From positions 1,991,501-2,055,500 of the forward strand of contig NC_091668.1 of NCBI RefSeq assembly GCF_042453785.1: 64,000 bases of DNA. Reading direction: 5' to 3'. The stretch is from Malus domestica (taxonomy: Eukaryota > Streptophyta > Magnoliopsida > Rosales > Rosaceae). The number at the start of each line of letters is the position of its first letter. Position 1 is the first letter of the stretch. Both the position numbers and the translations under genes were made by a program. This document shows, piece by piece, positions 22,193 through 34,124 of the stretch. The notes under the pieces were generated by a model. The model saw only the letters and a program-made list of their open reading frames with translations. It was not told the origin of the DNA and searched no databases.

Positions 22193-22828
22193 AATCCTCA
22201 GCAAAACTTGTTGGACTGTCTGATAATTCTAAATCTTTAGTTAATTTTCATGTAAATTTTCACTAACGATCTTATCGACACTATCAAAATCTGTGGGATC
22301 TAAATAGTGATAGTATAATAATAAAGACGAGATATGGATGGTATGTAGAATTATTAGAGAGACTGGCCAAATGTTCATTTTCAATAACATGATATTTTCC
22401 CTAACTTGGTAATTATCACCTACACAATCTGTTAGGAATGAGGTTTTATCACAAAATAACTCGATATTAGTTAGAGTAGGGTTAGGACATTTAAACTTTC
22501 TTTTTTCATAGATATGATCGATGTATGATATTTCAACATGATAAGTATCATATTGATATTAGATAGTGAAACATGTCATTTGATCAGACAGCTTGAATGA
22601 AGATTATCTAGTTTATTAGAGACACTAACCTTGACATTGCCAGCTTCTTTGATGGCTGCAATGATCTTGGTTTGGTCTGCAGTTTGCAGGAAACCCACTA
22701 TCGATATCACAACGTACCCCTGTTTGATCGCCTTCACCAAACTCTCATGGTCATAAAGATCGCCCTGCATATTAATCACCATAATTGACCAAGTAACATA
22801 ACATAATTAATTAAATTAAAAACAAAAG

Positions 22829-24880
22829 GTACTGTTTGCAGATGGTTGTTATTTGCTAAGGCAACTACAAAGGGTGCTAGGAATGATTTTCAATTTTTCA
22901 GGTTCTAAATATGTTTGCCAAGGCTTCGGGTTAACATGTAAATTTTCATAAATCTTCGCTTTATTTCTCAGGCAATACTAACACTCAAGCTAGAAATGCT
23001 ATTGTGAATGTTTTACATATTCAACATAAAACAACCATCGCTAAATATTTGGGCATTCATAATATTGTGTTTTGGAAAGATCCAGCGAATGAATGTGAAT
23101 TAATCAAAATAGTTAAGCAAAAGCTTGGTGGGTGGAAGGCTAATACTCTCTCTAAGGCAGGAAGGTTAACTTTCATTATGTCCAACTTAATTGGTATACT
23201 GGATTATAGGATGTCTTACCTTAAATGTCCCATTTGTGTAACTGAGAATTTAAACAAAGAGTGTAGCGACTTCTTCTAGGAGAGAGATAGAAAGTTAAAA
23301 CCTATGGCTTGAAAAAAAGAGTGTACTTCTAAGGATCAAAAGGTTGGGTATCAGAAAAATGGATTATTTCAATAATGCATGTCTAGCTAAGTTAGGATGG
23401 AAAGTTTTAAATGACGAAAATTGGTGGTGCAGGTTGTTAAAATAAATAAAATAAAGTACTTAAAGGAAGATGATTTTTTGAGTTGCAAAGTTAAGCAGAA
23501 TCACTCTTTGGCCTGGAAACAAATTTTAAATAGTAGACATTTTATTCATAGGAGAATTAGATCGATCATGGGTAATGAAAAAAGATATCCTTTTTTTGGA
23601 TCCATCATTAGGTTTCCCGTATCCACTTTTTCAGCTGATTCCTATAAATCAACAATAGAACATAAATTGGAAGAAGAGAGCTAGTGAGTTTATTGAATAA
23701 TAAGAGTTGGGATAGAGGTTGACTCTCTCGAGTATTGAACTTGGATATTGTAAGAAAAAATTGTTATGGTGCCTATTCCCCTTCAAAATAAAAGTGATTA
23801 CTTCGTGTGGATCATTCCTCTACTGTTGAAATCTCAAGTAAGTTAACAGCTAGGATTTAGAGCAATAATAACCAAAAAGTTAGAATCCTAAACTCCTTAA
23901 GAAGATATGGAAGTTAGCAATTCCTCCCAAGGTAAAATTTTTTTTTACTTTGTCTTCTTATTCATGAAAAACTTCATACTAAGATGTGATTGAGTAAGTT
24001 TATTCAGAATATGGAAAAACCATGCCCTATGGGTGGCAATGGTGATGAGACTTAAAATCACTTATTTCTTAAGTGCGAGCATGCTAAAGAAATGTGGAAC
24101 CTTTCTCTGGTGAGTTCTTGGAAGAATAATTTGACTTAGTTTAATAATATTTTGGAATGGATGGAATTGATTGACACTGTTGAGTGCAATGATTTAAGTG
24201 ATCTTAGTAAAACTCTTATGAATTGCTGGCAAATTCGGAATGATATAAATAATAAAGTGTTTAGAAGGATGAATCCTAGTTTGGCTAGGAGTATCTCCAT
24301 TGCCACAAGTGTAGGATTACCATAATTTAAGGTTAATTATAAGAAGACCTCTAGGGGTGATCATTGCCACTAACACCTCATTTGATGGCGTCCTCCTTCT
24401 CATGGCTACATAAAATTAAACTTTGATGGATCGATTAGTTTGGAAAGAGTTGCAACTGCTTTTGTTCTTAGAAATGAGGATGGGCAACTGGTTGGTGCTG
24501 GTGCGTTGAACATTGGTGGTGCCACCATTTCGGTTATGGAGAATGTTGCTGCTTTTGTCCAGGCGCATAGATGTGAAGAAATTGTTGGTGAAGGGGTTCT
24601 AAGTTGGTCATGCAGGTGGTGCATGGTGTTTGTATGCCCCCTTGGCATCTTAGACCTATCATCAAGGATATCAAATGGTTAACTTCTGATTTCAGCATAT
24701 CAGTTGGAAGCATATCTTTAGGAAGACAAATTTTCTGGCTGACGCGTTAACTCGTGTGGCTCTCACTATTGTTAACCCTCATTTCTGGGATTATTGTCTT
24801 CCAGTGTCGGCCATGGATGCCTTTAATTTTGATTTTATGGAAAACCATTGTATTAGAGGTTTTAAGCTTTACTAAAAAAT
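22829..24880 (+). mobile_element. L1-type LINE, 5'-truncated and degenerate, with RNase H domain
   Basis: In broken frames it encodes the end of a plant L1 reverse transcriptase (an FADDCLLFAKATTKGA-like block near 22833-22880; KYLGIHNIVFWKDPANECEL, KQKLGGWKANTLSKAGRLTF and MSYLKCPI at 23004-23279), the zinc-knuckle/RT region and an RNase H-like domain (INFDGSISLERVATAF, LNIGGATISVMENVAA at 24410-24640). It ends near an A-run at 24875. Several frame changes and stops are visible. It sits exactly where IRL copy A loses homology to B and C, so it probably inserted into the gene's intron 1 or replaced exon 1. Confidence 0.85.
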
Positions 24881-25508
24881 TCCATTAACTTTTCTTAAAC
24901 CCGTTGGATTCGGCTTAAATTTAACAAGGACGGCTCACAGCAGATCAGCTCAACCGAGCTTGGGTGAAATCGAGTGATAAATGACTCGTCGTTAATGTCT
25001 CCTTCTCTCTCTCTGTTCCCCTCCTTCTTTCTCTCTCCTCTCTCTGCTTCTCTTGATCACTCTCTTGCAGACAGATCACAAACCACCACCAGCCCTACTC
25101 CATCCTTGTTGTCACGTCAAAGACCATCACCACAATCTGACTACCACCGATAGCCCAGCCCAACTTCCTTCCTATCTCCTCCAAACTGTGTACTTTTGAT
25201 ACTCAATAAGTTTTTGATCTTTTAAGTACTCATTGTTATGGTCCTAATAATGCATTATATGTGTTTATTTGCTTAAATTTCACATAGTGTCAAGCTCACG
25301 CTCGTTGGATCCTATAAATGCTGAAAACAGTCATCTTCCATGTCCCATCTACCTCTTCCAAAACCCAAAAAACTCAACAAAATCAAATCCCTAGACCAAC
25401 AAAAGCAAAACACACCCCCAAAATTGGATAAAGATTGTGCAATAACAATTGTTGCCCCAACCGCAATAATCTCTGTATCTGAAAAGTCATCCCCCAATTG
25501 CACTAGTC
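24881..25508. other. Spacer between the LINE and the duplicated IRL unit
   Basis: CT-rich stretch at 25002-25075, then AT-rich DNA. No remnant of IRL exon 1 was found here. A 76-codon frame at 25340-25570 crosses the duplication boundary and has no recognised product. Confidence 0.4.
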
Positions 25509-26016
25509 GACTATGGCTTCCACCTCCGCCGGCCGCGACTGCGGCAAAGCTAAATTCCGACTACGAATAAAAAACAAGAAGAGAAAAACATATGAAGAGA
25601 TACTTTGTATAAGGATGTGTGATTATAATAGCTCTCACACCAAGTACGATTAGTGTAGAGTCGGATGAGACCAAAATATAAATCATCTCGTCAAAGGGTA
25701 ATGTGCAGATTATATGCTTAGAAGATTTAGCAAGTCATGAGTTCATGATGGTTAGCCTAGCGAGAGATTTTGGATGCAGCCGAGGATATATTTCTGTATC
25801 TCAATGCGTCATCACGGTTGTACGTTAGAATCTCCCAGTCTAAATCATAACCAGCCACAAATGTGCAGGAAAAACATAGAAATTACATTAAGAGACTATA
25901 AATTTTGTTCTCATCACAAACACTAATCCGCTCAAACAACATTAACAGCATTTAAACTTATTTTTTCTGAGATATTTAGCAAACATCTTAGCGAAAGTCC
26001 TGTGATCTTAATTTCT

Positions 26017-27844
26017 TCAAACAAATTGATCGAGGTACTCGTCCACAGTTGTGTACTTCACGTCAGGGTAGAGCTCATAAGCCTCGACTCCAAAAGACGG
26101 CTCGATTTCGAACTTGGTCTGATCTCCGTTCACAAACACTGAGTGGTTGATTGCTAATATCACATTGATTGGAATTGGGGCCGCTGCAAAATTAAACAAC
26201 ATATGTTAATTAAACAAATCTTGATTAAAGTTAAGTTAAACGCAGTTAAGTTGAACCATGCATGATTAGTTACTGCATGAGAGGCTTATAGCATGGTTGA
26301 TTAAAAGCATTCGCTCATGCACTCGAGATCCCGAGTTTGAACTCCTTCCTGTTCTCTATCGTTTGTATAAAAAATGCATGATTAATTACTGACCTTCAAT
26401 ATCCTTGAGAAGTTTGTCCTCTGGGACATAGACTTTTTCAAGGACTTTGCCAATCTTCTTCTCCCACAGAGCAACAAGCTCATTGAATGAGTAGATGTTC
26501 TGGGGAGGCTTCAGGAAGAGGACCTTGTTCAATGTTCTTGGATCATCAACGGCCCTGATTGTATAGGTTCCTATGTCCTCTTCCTTGTTAAAGACAGCTG
26601 CAACATTAACAAGATATACATACCATGTTTGAGACTGCTTCTGAAATGGCTCAAAACGGTTGCAGACAACTAAAAGCATTTCTAGCACTAATTAATATAA
26701 AACACTTAAAAAGCTTATGGATCGTAAAACCATTTTTAGTATTGTCTAAAGAGGCACCTAACAGGTACTTCTTCAAGAACTTCTAGGTGCCTTTTCAGGA
26801 ATAACTTGGTTAATTACTAATATCGCTTCTGAACGTAAGTATTTTTTTCTTCTGAAATTAACGTGAGCGGTACCTTTGGGATTTCCATCCCCTAAGATGG
26901 TGACCTTGTCTCTGGGTGGAGAAGTGGCACCTGGCTGTGCCAATGATGGCAGAAAGTAGCCAGCAAAGCAGTTGCTGGAGACATAAGTGTGGGGGATGCC
27001 CTCAGCCTCAATAGCACGCCGGATTTGGACCTTGGCGTCAAACGAAGATTTGGCTGGCTCAACTGCATTCACTCGATCCACATCGTTTCCAAACTCCGAC
27101 GGGAAAAATCTCTGCATAAAATATAGGCTAAGTTACTATTAATCTCCATAATTGAGCAAAACTTGAGTCGGACTGTGATAATTCTACAGTCTTAAATTAA
27201 TTTTCATGTACTTTCACTAAAAATCTTATTGGTACCATGTCAATATCTAAGGGGCCGAAGTGTTGACATTATCAAATAATAAAGACGAGATATGTGGATG
27301 GTAGGTAAAATGTCAATATTAGATAGTAAAACATGTCCCGTGATCAAACAGCCTAATCGAAGATTTCTTGGTTAATTAGAGACACTAACCTTGATATTGC
27401 CAGCTTCTTTGATGGCTGCAATGATCTTGGTTTGGTCTGCAGTTTGCAGGAAACCCACCGTCGATATCACAACGTCCACCTGTTTGATCGCCTTCACCAA
27501 ACTCTCATGGTTATAAAGATCTCCCTGCATATTAATCACCGTAATTAGCCAAGTAACATAACATAATTAATTAAATTAAACACAAAGGGAGATTAATATG
27601 TAATTAAACACTAAGAGAGATTAATATGCAATTAAACAGTAAGAGAGATTAATATGCTTACATAGAGCAAAGTGACACCCAAGTTCTTGAACTTCTCAAT
27701 GAGATTAGCCTTAGCAGGGTCGTTGACCGTGGTCTCTCTAACCAGAGCAAAGGTCCGATGCCCGGCCTTCGCGCCCGCTTCAACGACAAACTTTCCGATA
27801 TAGCCAGTGCCTCCGATTATCAAAATCTTGCTCTTCTCAGCCAT
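26017..27844 (-). CDS. Isoflavone-reductase-like / phenylcoumaran benzylic ether reductase, copy B, intact
   Basis: NADPH-dependent reductase of the PLR/IFR/PCBER group (atypical short-chain dehydrogenase fold). PCBER members reduce the benzylic ether of 8-5'-linked neolignans; Bet v 6 / Pyr c 5 allergens belong here. Exons on the minus strand are 27844-27662, 27524-27390, 27111-26874, 26597-26394 and 26183-26017, giving 308 residues, exactly the family length. GGTGYIG at residues 11-17 binds NADPH. Lys133 in SSFDAKVQIRR aligns with the catalytic lysine. The C-terminus is VKYTTVDEYLDQFV. It differs from copy C by Gly24 (Ser in C) and Arg30 (Pro in C); Pro is usual in this AGHPTFALVR stretch, so Arg30 is unusual. 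The substrate is inferred only. The TATA box lies about 105 bp upstream. Confidence 0.96.
26278..26375 (-). mobile_element. SINE-like repeat, family 2, IRL B intron 4
   Basis: Same insertion as in copies A and C (GGTTGATTAAAAGCATTCGC, CCCGAGTTTGAACTCCTTCC). Inherited through the gene duplication. Confidence 0.5.
27584..27660. repeat. Short tandem repeat in IRL B intron 1, at the splice donor
   Basis: About three units of AAGAGAGATTAATATGCAAT, separated by TAAACA, abut the donor of exon 1. Also present in copy C (37571-37656). Confidence 0.75.
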
Positions 27845-27946
27845 TGAAATTTCGAAGAAATTATCAAATTCTTCTTCTTTTTCCTAGTTTTTTCTTTTGT
27901 GTGTATTTTCGAAGGTGTGAAGTGAAGAGAAGTAGCTTGAGCGCAT

Positions 27947-27960
27947 CTTATGTATATACT
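27947..27960 (-). promoter_or_regulatory. TATA box of IRL copy B
   Basis: Minus-strand AGTATATACATAAG about 105 bases upstream of the ATG, with an ACGT core (TTTTCACGTAG) just upstream of it. Position and context fit a plant core promoter. The same motif in copy C has been pushed away by a 111-bp insertion. Confidence 0.6.
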
Positions 27961-28136
27961 ACGTGAAAAGTTAGTATTACCCTCGTCAGGTTGCTAAAAA
28001 AAGGAGTTGGCGAAGGGCAGTGCCGGAATTTTACACATTTATTGTTCCAGAATCAAAGACCCTGAAGTGGTCCATACGTAATTGTCGTTCTAGAACCCAA
28101 ATGAACATAGTCAGGATCACGTTGATGTTCATAATG

Positions 28137-28588
28137 TTTTGGGTAAATTGTAGCAATGATCCTTCAATTTTAATCGAATTAGAGCAATGGTCCCTGAACT
28201 AAAAATTCATTATCATTGGTCCCTCAACTTATCAAAATGTGTAACTATAGTCTTTTTCATCAAAATAAGTTATGTTGGAATGACCATTTATACAATTAGG
28301 GTCTCTCAACTGATCAAAGTGTGTAATTATGATCATTTTCTTCAACTACGTCAAAATTTTTGTCAAAACGAGTTATGTTAGAAGGACTATTGCTACAATT
28401 TGGTTAAAGTTAAGAGACAATTTCTCCAGTTGAATTAAAGTTGAGAGACCAATGGTAATTGATTTTTAGTTGAGGGACCATAGTTGTACGTTTTGATGAG
28501 TTGAGGGACTAATGTTAATGAATTTTTAGTTGATGGATCATTGCTCCAATTGAGTTAAAGTTAAGGAACCATAGTTACAATTTACTTT
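28137..28588. mobile_element. Foldback insertion upstream of IRL B, absent from C
   Basis: Ends GGGTAAATTGTAGCAATGAT and the inverse ATAGTTACAATTTAC are terminal inverted repeats. The interior consists of repeated TTGAGGGACCAATG-type motifs in both orientations. Copy C has the uninterrupted sequence (GTTCATACTTTTTAAA), so this is an insertion in B after duplication. It is a non-autonomous DNA-transposon-like element of unknown superfamily. Confidence 0.75.
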
Positions 28589-28802
28589 TTTTTTTTTAAA
28601 AAAAATCAACGACCTCGTATGGTACTATTTTGTTTTTTATTTTTATTTTGTGCGTTTTTTGTTTATATATTTGTTCTCTGTCTCTCGTCATTGTTTCTAT
28701 CGTCTTTTATGTTTTCTCATTTATCTCCTTTACTGCTATTTTATTGACAAACGATATCATTTATACTAACACCTTTCATAGTGGGATAGTAATAATGTGG
28801 TT

Positions 28803-30960
28803 TGTTTGTACCATACTTAGGGCCTCCGTATTTAGATCTCGTATAAATGCTCGGGGGACTCAAATGTAATTATGCAATAAATGAATGGGGCAAATATGTA
28901 AAAAGGGGATGAACCTTTATTCTATAAAAGGGCCTCCTCACCCTCACAAACCGGAAGCTCATCCTCACATACAGAAGCCTCACATCCCCAAAGAAAAGCT
29001 CTATCTCCCTCACATTCCTCTCACAAACAAAGAAATACAGTATCAGTGTGGACGTAGCCCAAACATTGGGGTGAACCACGATACATCTTGTGTTCTTTAC
29101 TTTATTGCAGATTCACGTTCGGATTTACGTTGTTCCAAGACCCCTCCGGTTTTGTGCATTAACATTTGGCACCGTTTGTAGGAAACGATACGAAAAGTTG
29201 TGTCAGTTCTCTTTCATTTTTTCACCTCCACCGTGAATCTCAGAACTCCAAGATTCCAGTTCCTATTGGCTCTACAGTCCCTCATGCTACCCCTCAACTA
29301 CCCTCGACAAGGTGGCGTCGGATAACAACAACCTAGTGGGAAAGAGGAAGAAGAAGATCTCTTTTCTTAGCTGCTATTCAGAATATAACAGCAACCTACG
29401 TGGCAACATACAACTGGCCTGCACAACCCTAACTTGCTCCCTCTCTCCCATCTAGTTTGCTTCTGCATACCAAACGACTAGAGACTCTGCAGATTTTAAC
29501 AGTTTTCTCCCATTTCCTCTTGGATCTCCATATCCGACAATTCCCTAGATTTCCATACTTCCCAATTAAAACCCAGAAAAGCAAACAGTCAGTTGTTACA
29601 GTTATTCACATAGCTCATCAATATTTGCTGCCATATATTCTCTCTCTAGAAAATGGCATCCCAACAGATTCTACCCATAACGTATCACCCTCCTCCACAG
29701 AAATCACTACTCAAAGAAACACAGGACGACCTGACAACCCAACTTCTGCTGTGCTTGAATTTCGAGGATGAAGAAAAGAACACACATGTGAAGCCTCTCC
29801 TCCTCAGGGTCTCTAGCTACACCACCACTTCCGCTGCTGCTCCCAACAATTACCAGCAGCGACGGCGTCAGACCGCCAGTGACATCTCTCTTTCTTCCCA
29901 CTCCCTCTCCGACGACACCCCCGTCCTCATCCTTATCACCAACCAGCTCCGCAAGGACCTCACCTCCACCAACGAGTTCAAGTGGTAAGGTTTTCATTCA
30001 AAAGAAAGCAATCGCCATGCTTTTGAGGTTGTTTGATAAATACCCAGATGCTGTGAGGGTGTGTTTTAAGCGTCTCACTTTCTTGCATTTTCTCGAAAAA
30101 CTTGATTGATGGCCGATGTTCAGATGCACGACGCTGAGACCTACGCCTTTTAGGCCGAGATCAACCAGCTTCTGAGGTCGAGGGCGAAGAGTCCGGCACA
30201 GAGCTTGCAAGCTCTTCCCTTGTTTGGATGGTGGTGGGGGCCTTTGTGCTCTCTGGAAAATCAACGAAGAAATGAAGGCTTTGCTTTTGAAGACCCCGAG
30301 AGTCACGAGGATGCTAAAGTTGTCGAATCCAATGCAACTTTAGAAAAAGAAGTCACGCACTCAGAATACAATAAGACGTGGCACCAGCTCACACCCATCA
30401 CTTTTCGGATGCTATACGACATAGCCCAGACACCTGGCGATTTAGAGGGATTATATGCGAAGCAATTAAGCATAAATTGATACCGACTCCTCAGAATTTG
30501 GTAACTTCAACTCCATATGTATTATTACGTAATGTATGGTCATGGTAATTCTAATTTTTGAATATTAGAATTTATATGATTAATACTACTTACCGACACC
30601 GAAAGTGAAGAAATTATTCAGATTCCTTCACATGGGTAGACTGTTCACTTTAGCTTTAATCATGTAAGCTAGAGTGAGCATATAACTAGGGTTAGGTTTG
30701 TAAACCTAAATGGTTAATCGTCTATATGCAAAAGCAAAGAATAAACACCCACATGCAAAAGCAAAGACTAAAGGGAGGATTTCCTCTGCGAGAGCACATG
30801 GGGGACACTACAAAAGCAAAAGAAGATAAAAAGAAGCAGACATAATTACGGTGGTGATGGCATGCAGAAAATGGAATTATGGGCATGACCCATTAAGCAG
30901 AGGGTGGGATTTATTTTTTAATAATGTAATTTATTCAGAAGATTCAGAAGTCAGCAGCAC
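28803..30960 (+). mobile_element. Gene-fragment-carrying LTR element (family P), 3' end lost, fossil
   Basis: The 5' LTR is 28803-29164 (TGTTTGTACC...TGCATTAACA, 362 bp), followed by a primer-binding-site-like TTTGGCACCGTTTGTAGG. No gag or pol is seen. Inside are host-like pieces. Around 29911-30109 are two blocks resembling adaptor AP-3 subunit delta (ITNQLRKDLTSTNEFK; AIAMLLRLFDKYPDAVRVCF). Around 30122-30176 is a block resembling the HSP90 N-terminus (DAETYAF, AEINQLL). A further frame at 30205-30480 is unidentified. No 3' LTR was found and the right limit is approximate. The element interrupts duplicated unit B. It is a non-autonomous, broken copy. Confidence 0.75.
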
Positions 30961-30964
30961 ACAC

Positions 30965-33900
30965 AACGCAACATCAACAAATTTTACTCCTCGGCCGACG
31001 AGTTGGCACGCCCACATACAACCGAAGGACGTAGTTAGCTTACTAATTACTCGGCCTGCGCGTCACGTAGGCTTGGTAGTTTTTAGGGTCAACATTTTGG
31101 CACGCCCAGTGGGACCCAGTGCTAAAACTACGAAGTTCACATGATAGATCAAGATTTCAATCAGGTTCCGTTGGAGACTTAGCGCCAAGTGAAACATTGC
31201 TACAAAAAGAAAGCAAAACTCCTTGACAAGTTGTCTAGAAGATGGGGGCAATTTTCCGCTCCAACAACAATCACACTTCAGCCTAGGAAAATTGTCAAGA
31301 CGGCCGAAGAAGAACCTAGGCCACTTGTTTGTTTGGTCGAGAATGAAAGCGTGGTAGGCCTAGAAGAAAAAGTTCAAGTTTTTGAGCCAAAAATTGACTC
31401 AGAAAATAATTCGTCAAATGAAGGTTCCAATGATGAACAAGGCCGATACACGACTTTAGACGAAAAAACCACATCAATTGATATGGTAATTGGAGACGTG
31501 ATCTTAGAAGCCGAAACCACGCCAATTGATATGATTATTGGTGATAAAGTCGATATAGAGAAATTCCATTCGGCTAAGCTGTTCGATTTAAGAGCCGAAA
31601 TTAACAAAATGATTATGCCTGGGGGGCATAATAATTGTTCAACATATTCGGCGGTCAAAAATGAAAAATATTTCGCCGAGTCAAAAATATTTGGAGAAAA
31701 TTCTTTATTTGGCCTAGAGCAAAATCAATTTGAAAATTTTGTTATTACAAGATCTCAACTTGGAATAAAGCATCGTTGGCCTCCTCCTTCTCATGGATCG
31801 GCCACTTTTATTCCTGTATTTTAGATTTCAGTTTTCTCTTTATATATTCTTATCCATCTGGCTGTTTGAGCTGATGATGCATAAGAAAATAGGGGGCAAC
31901 GGGGACCTCATACACCTGACCTAATACAAAAAAAAAAAAAAAAAAGGGAAAACAACTTTCGGTTGTCTAGGCCGAGGCCAAGAGATTCAGGAAGATGCTA
32001 TCATGGCCATAGCATTGGCCAAATAAGATACGAGTTGGCTGATTAAAAAAAAACAAAAAAAAGCTTTGAAGTCTGTGCCCCTGAATACTTGTTTGAAAGT
32101 GGAAGGGATATTAACAAAGCCATTCGGCCCTTTTCTTTAGGTTTTTTAGGTGAAGAGGTAAAATGAGGGCTCAGAAGTGCATGACAGCTGTATTACATTG
32201 GGAAATGAGTAGGGATGTATATCCTAAATGGTGGCTTGATGCCGTGTGCATAGATCCTAAATGGTAAGCCATGTTTTAGTGGTCATCCAGCGCCATGATT
32301 TCCACTGTTGCTGCATCATTTCTTGGGGTAGGTAAGTAGAGAGATTTGATGTGACTGAAATATGGTGATATTATCATAACCCATTTGGTGGAAAAATTCT
32401 TCTCGACCTCGGTGTAGTTTTTCTCGGCCTAAGCCCGCTTTATCCTCAACCCCAATTTTCTTGACCTTCTGGCAAAGTTGCCAAGCCTGGTATGAAGTTG
32501 CGGCAATCGAGGAAGGCTGCAGCGTTAGCAGAACATACATGTTATTGCTGAAGAACAAAGTTTCTTTTTCGGCGATTCGACGAGATTTTGTTGGTTACGA
32601 ACAATTAATTTCCTTAACCATTCGGCTTACGAGCTGAAATTTAAGGAAACTGGGGGGCAATGTTTGGACCAATTTTTACACTAGCGGTCCGAGTAATCGA
32701 GGTCGTTGAATGAGCAGGATTTTAAACCAACAAAGTGGTTGAAATGATTTTCAATTATTATTGAGAAATAATATTGTAATTTTAATTATGATATTATCTC
32801 TTAGTAATGTATTAAATTATTTAAACCTAATATTTGTCTAAATCCCAATTGATTTGAATGGTGATGGAATATAGGGATATGCATTAAGGCATGGCATCAG
32901 ATAACAACATGCAAAGATATGGAGATACGATTTGCATATGTGGTATTGCTTTAGCCACATGACACATGCATAATTAGAACTCCTGTGCAAAGTGTTATTT
33001 TGATGGAAGATGACATCTCAAGTGATTAGCTGATATTGCAATAAAATTGCATGCATGGTTGCACAGGTGTCGTGGGAAAGATAGGTTTATAGTTTGCATT
33101 GGGAGTCTTTGGCTATGAATGACAGCTTAATGGGATAAAGCAAGGCTACTGATGGAGTTTTGATGTGATGTGATAAGCCTATTTAGGTTTTTATTAGCTT
33201 TGAAAAGTCAACAATTTGAAGATAGGCTTTAAGCCTATGCAACAGACCAGTTAAGTTTTAGTCGGTTTTTGCTTATGATCCAGGCTGTACCAAACAGAAA
33301 ATATGTTCTTATAAATACAGAGGCAATGGAAATGCATGAAGAACCTCCAATTCAACACACAAATTGCCCTGCGCATTTTCTCGCTCTACGCGAAACTTCT
33401 CAACAACCTTGAGATTTTTGTTTTCCCCTTTTCGCCGACACACTTTCAGTTTTGATAAACAGCACTGTGGAGGTAACCGGCGAACATCTTCAATTTGGAT
33501 AAACAACACTGTTGCCGTAGAATCAGCCGACTGTAGAGCATCTTCAATTTGGATAAACAGCACTGCGATAAGGCTGACTGGTTACCTATCAAAGTCTCGG
33601 TCAAGAATGATTTTGAATCCTTATCAGCAGAGGTCATCTCGTTAGCCTTCTCGATGAAGCGAGGTGTTACAAGTTATTATACTTGGCACGTTGAACGTCG
33701 AGTCGTTTATGATTGGTTACTCGCAAGTAGGTTTTAGAATTCGACATTATGATGGCCGAACCACTTTCACAATCAAGACGTATATTCGTTTTGAATACTT
33801 ATGTCCTTATACTCTGGTGTCGATTCGGCGTGTTTATACTCTTACGAATATAATCACAGTGATCGAATCTGGCGCCGACGATTTATGAACTTCGCAAAAC

Positions 33901-34124
33901 TCGTAGCTTTGTCTTTAAGCTCTAGAACCTGAAGGCCGAGGCGTGTTCCTTTCTCGGCCGCAGTCACACGATCGAAAAGTTAGCCGCGCACCCAACCCAA
34001 CATCAACAAATTTTACTCCTCGGCCAACGAGTTGGCATGCCCCGCATACAACCGAAGGACGTAGTTAGCTTACTAATTACTCGGCCTGCGCGCCATGTAG
34101 GCTTGGTAGTTTTTAGGGTCAACA
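30965..34124 (+). mobile_element. Non-autonomous LTR element (family S), 5' LTR mostly lost, fossil
   Basis: The 3' LTR is 32661-34124 (TGTTTGGACC...GGGTCAACA, 1464 bp), preceded by a polypurine tract (GGAAACTGGGGGGCAA). Only the last ~130 bp of the 5' LTR remain (30965-31094), followed by TTTTGGCACGCCCAGTGGGA as primer-binding region. The internal part (31095-32660) has one open frame, 31189-31824 (211 codons), acidic, containing a duplicated motif (TTSIDMVIGDV / TTPIDMIIGDK) and no gag/pol similarity. Same family as the solo LTR at 2285-3571. Broken copy of moderate age. Confidence 0.85.

Larger units (their letters stand above)
20923..22764 (-). pseudogene. Isoflavone-reductase-like / PCBER copy A, pseudogene
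   Basis: Exons 2-5 of a gene like copies B and C remain: 22764-22630, 22002-21765, 21487-21284 and 21089-20923. Exon 1, with the start codon and the GGTGYIG NADPH motif, is absent. Homology in intron 1 stops at about 22828, where a LINE begins. Exon 4 has an in-frame TAG at 21309-21311. The exon 5 acceptor differs from the other copies (GCGGAGGCC instead of GCAGCGGCC), which moves or removes the splice site. Substitutions in otherwise conserved places (QGYVVISIV for QVDVVISTV, SEFANAVD for SEFGNDVD) fit relaxed constraint. It is the oldest, most diverged member of the array. It is a host gene relic and no function is expected. Confidence 0.9.
25509..28802. repeat. Duplicated IRL unit B (pairs with 34516-38448)
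   Basis: Homology between units B and C begins at GACTATGGCTTCCACC (25509 and 34516), covers the downstream region, the whole IRL gene and its promoter, and ends at AATAATGTGGTT (28802 and 38448), where B is cut by an LTR insertion. Coding differences are minimal. Indels are a foldback insertion only in B (28137-28588), an intron 1 insertion only in C (36660-37570), a promoter insertion only in C (37938-38048) and a minisatellite expansion in C intron 2. Confidence 0.9.
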
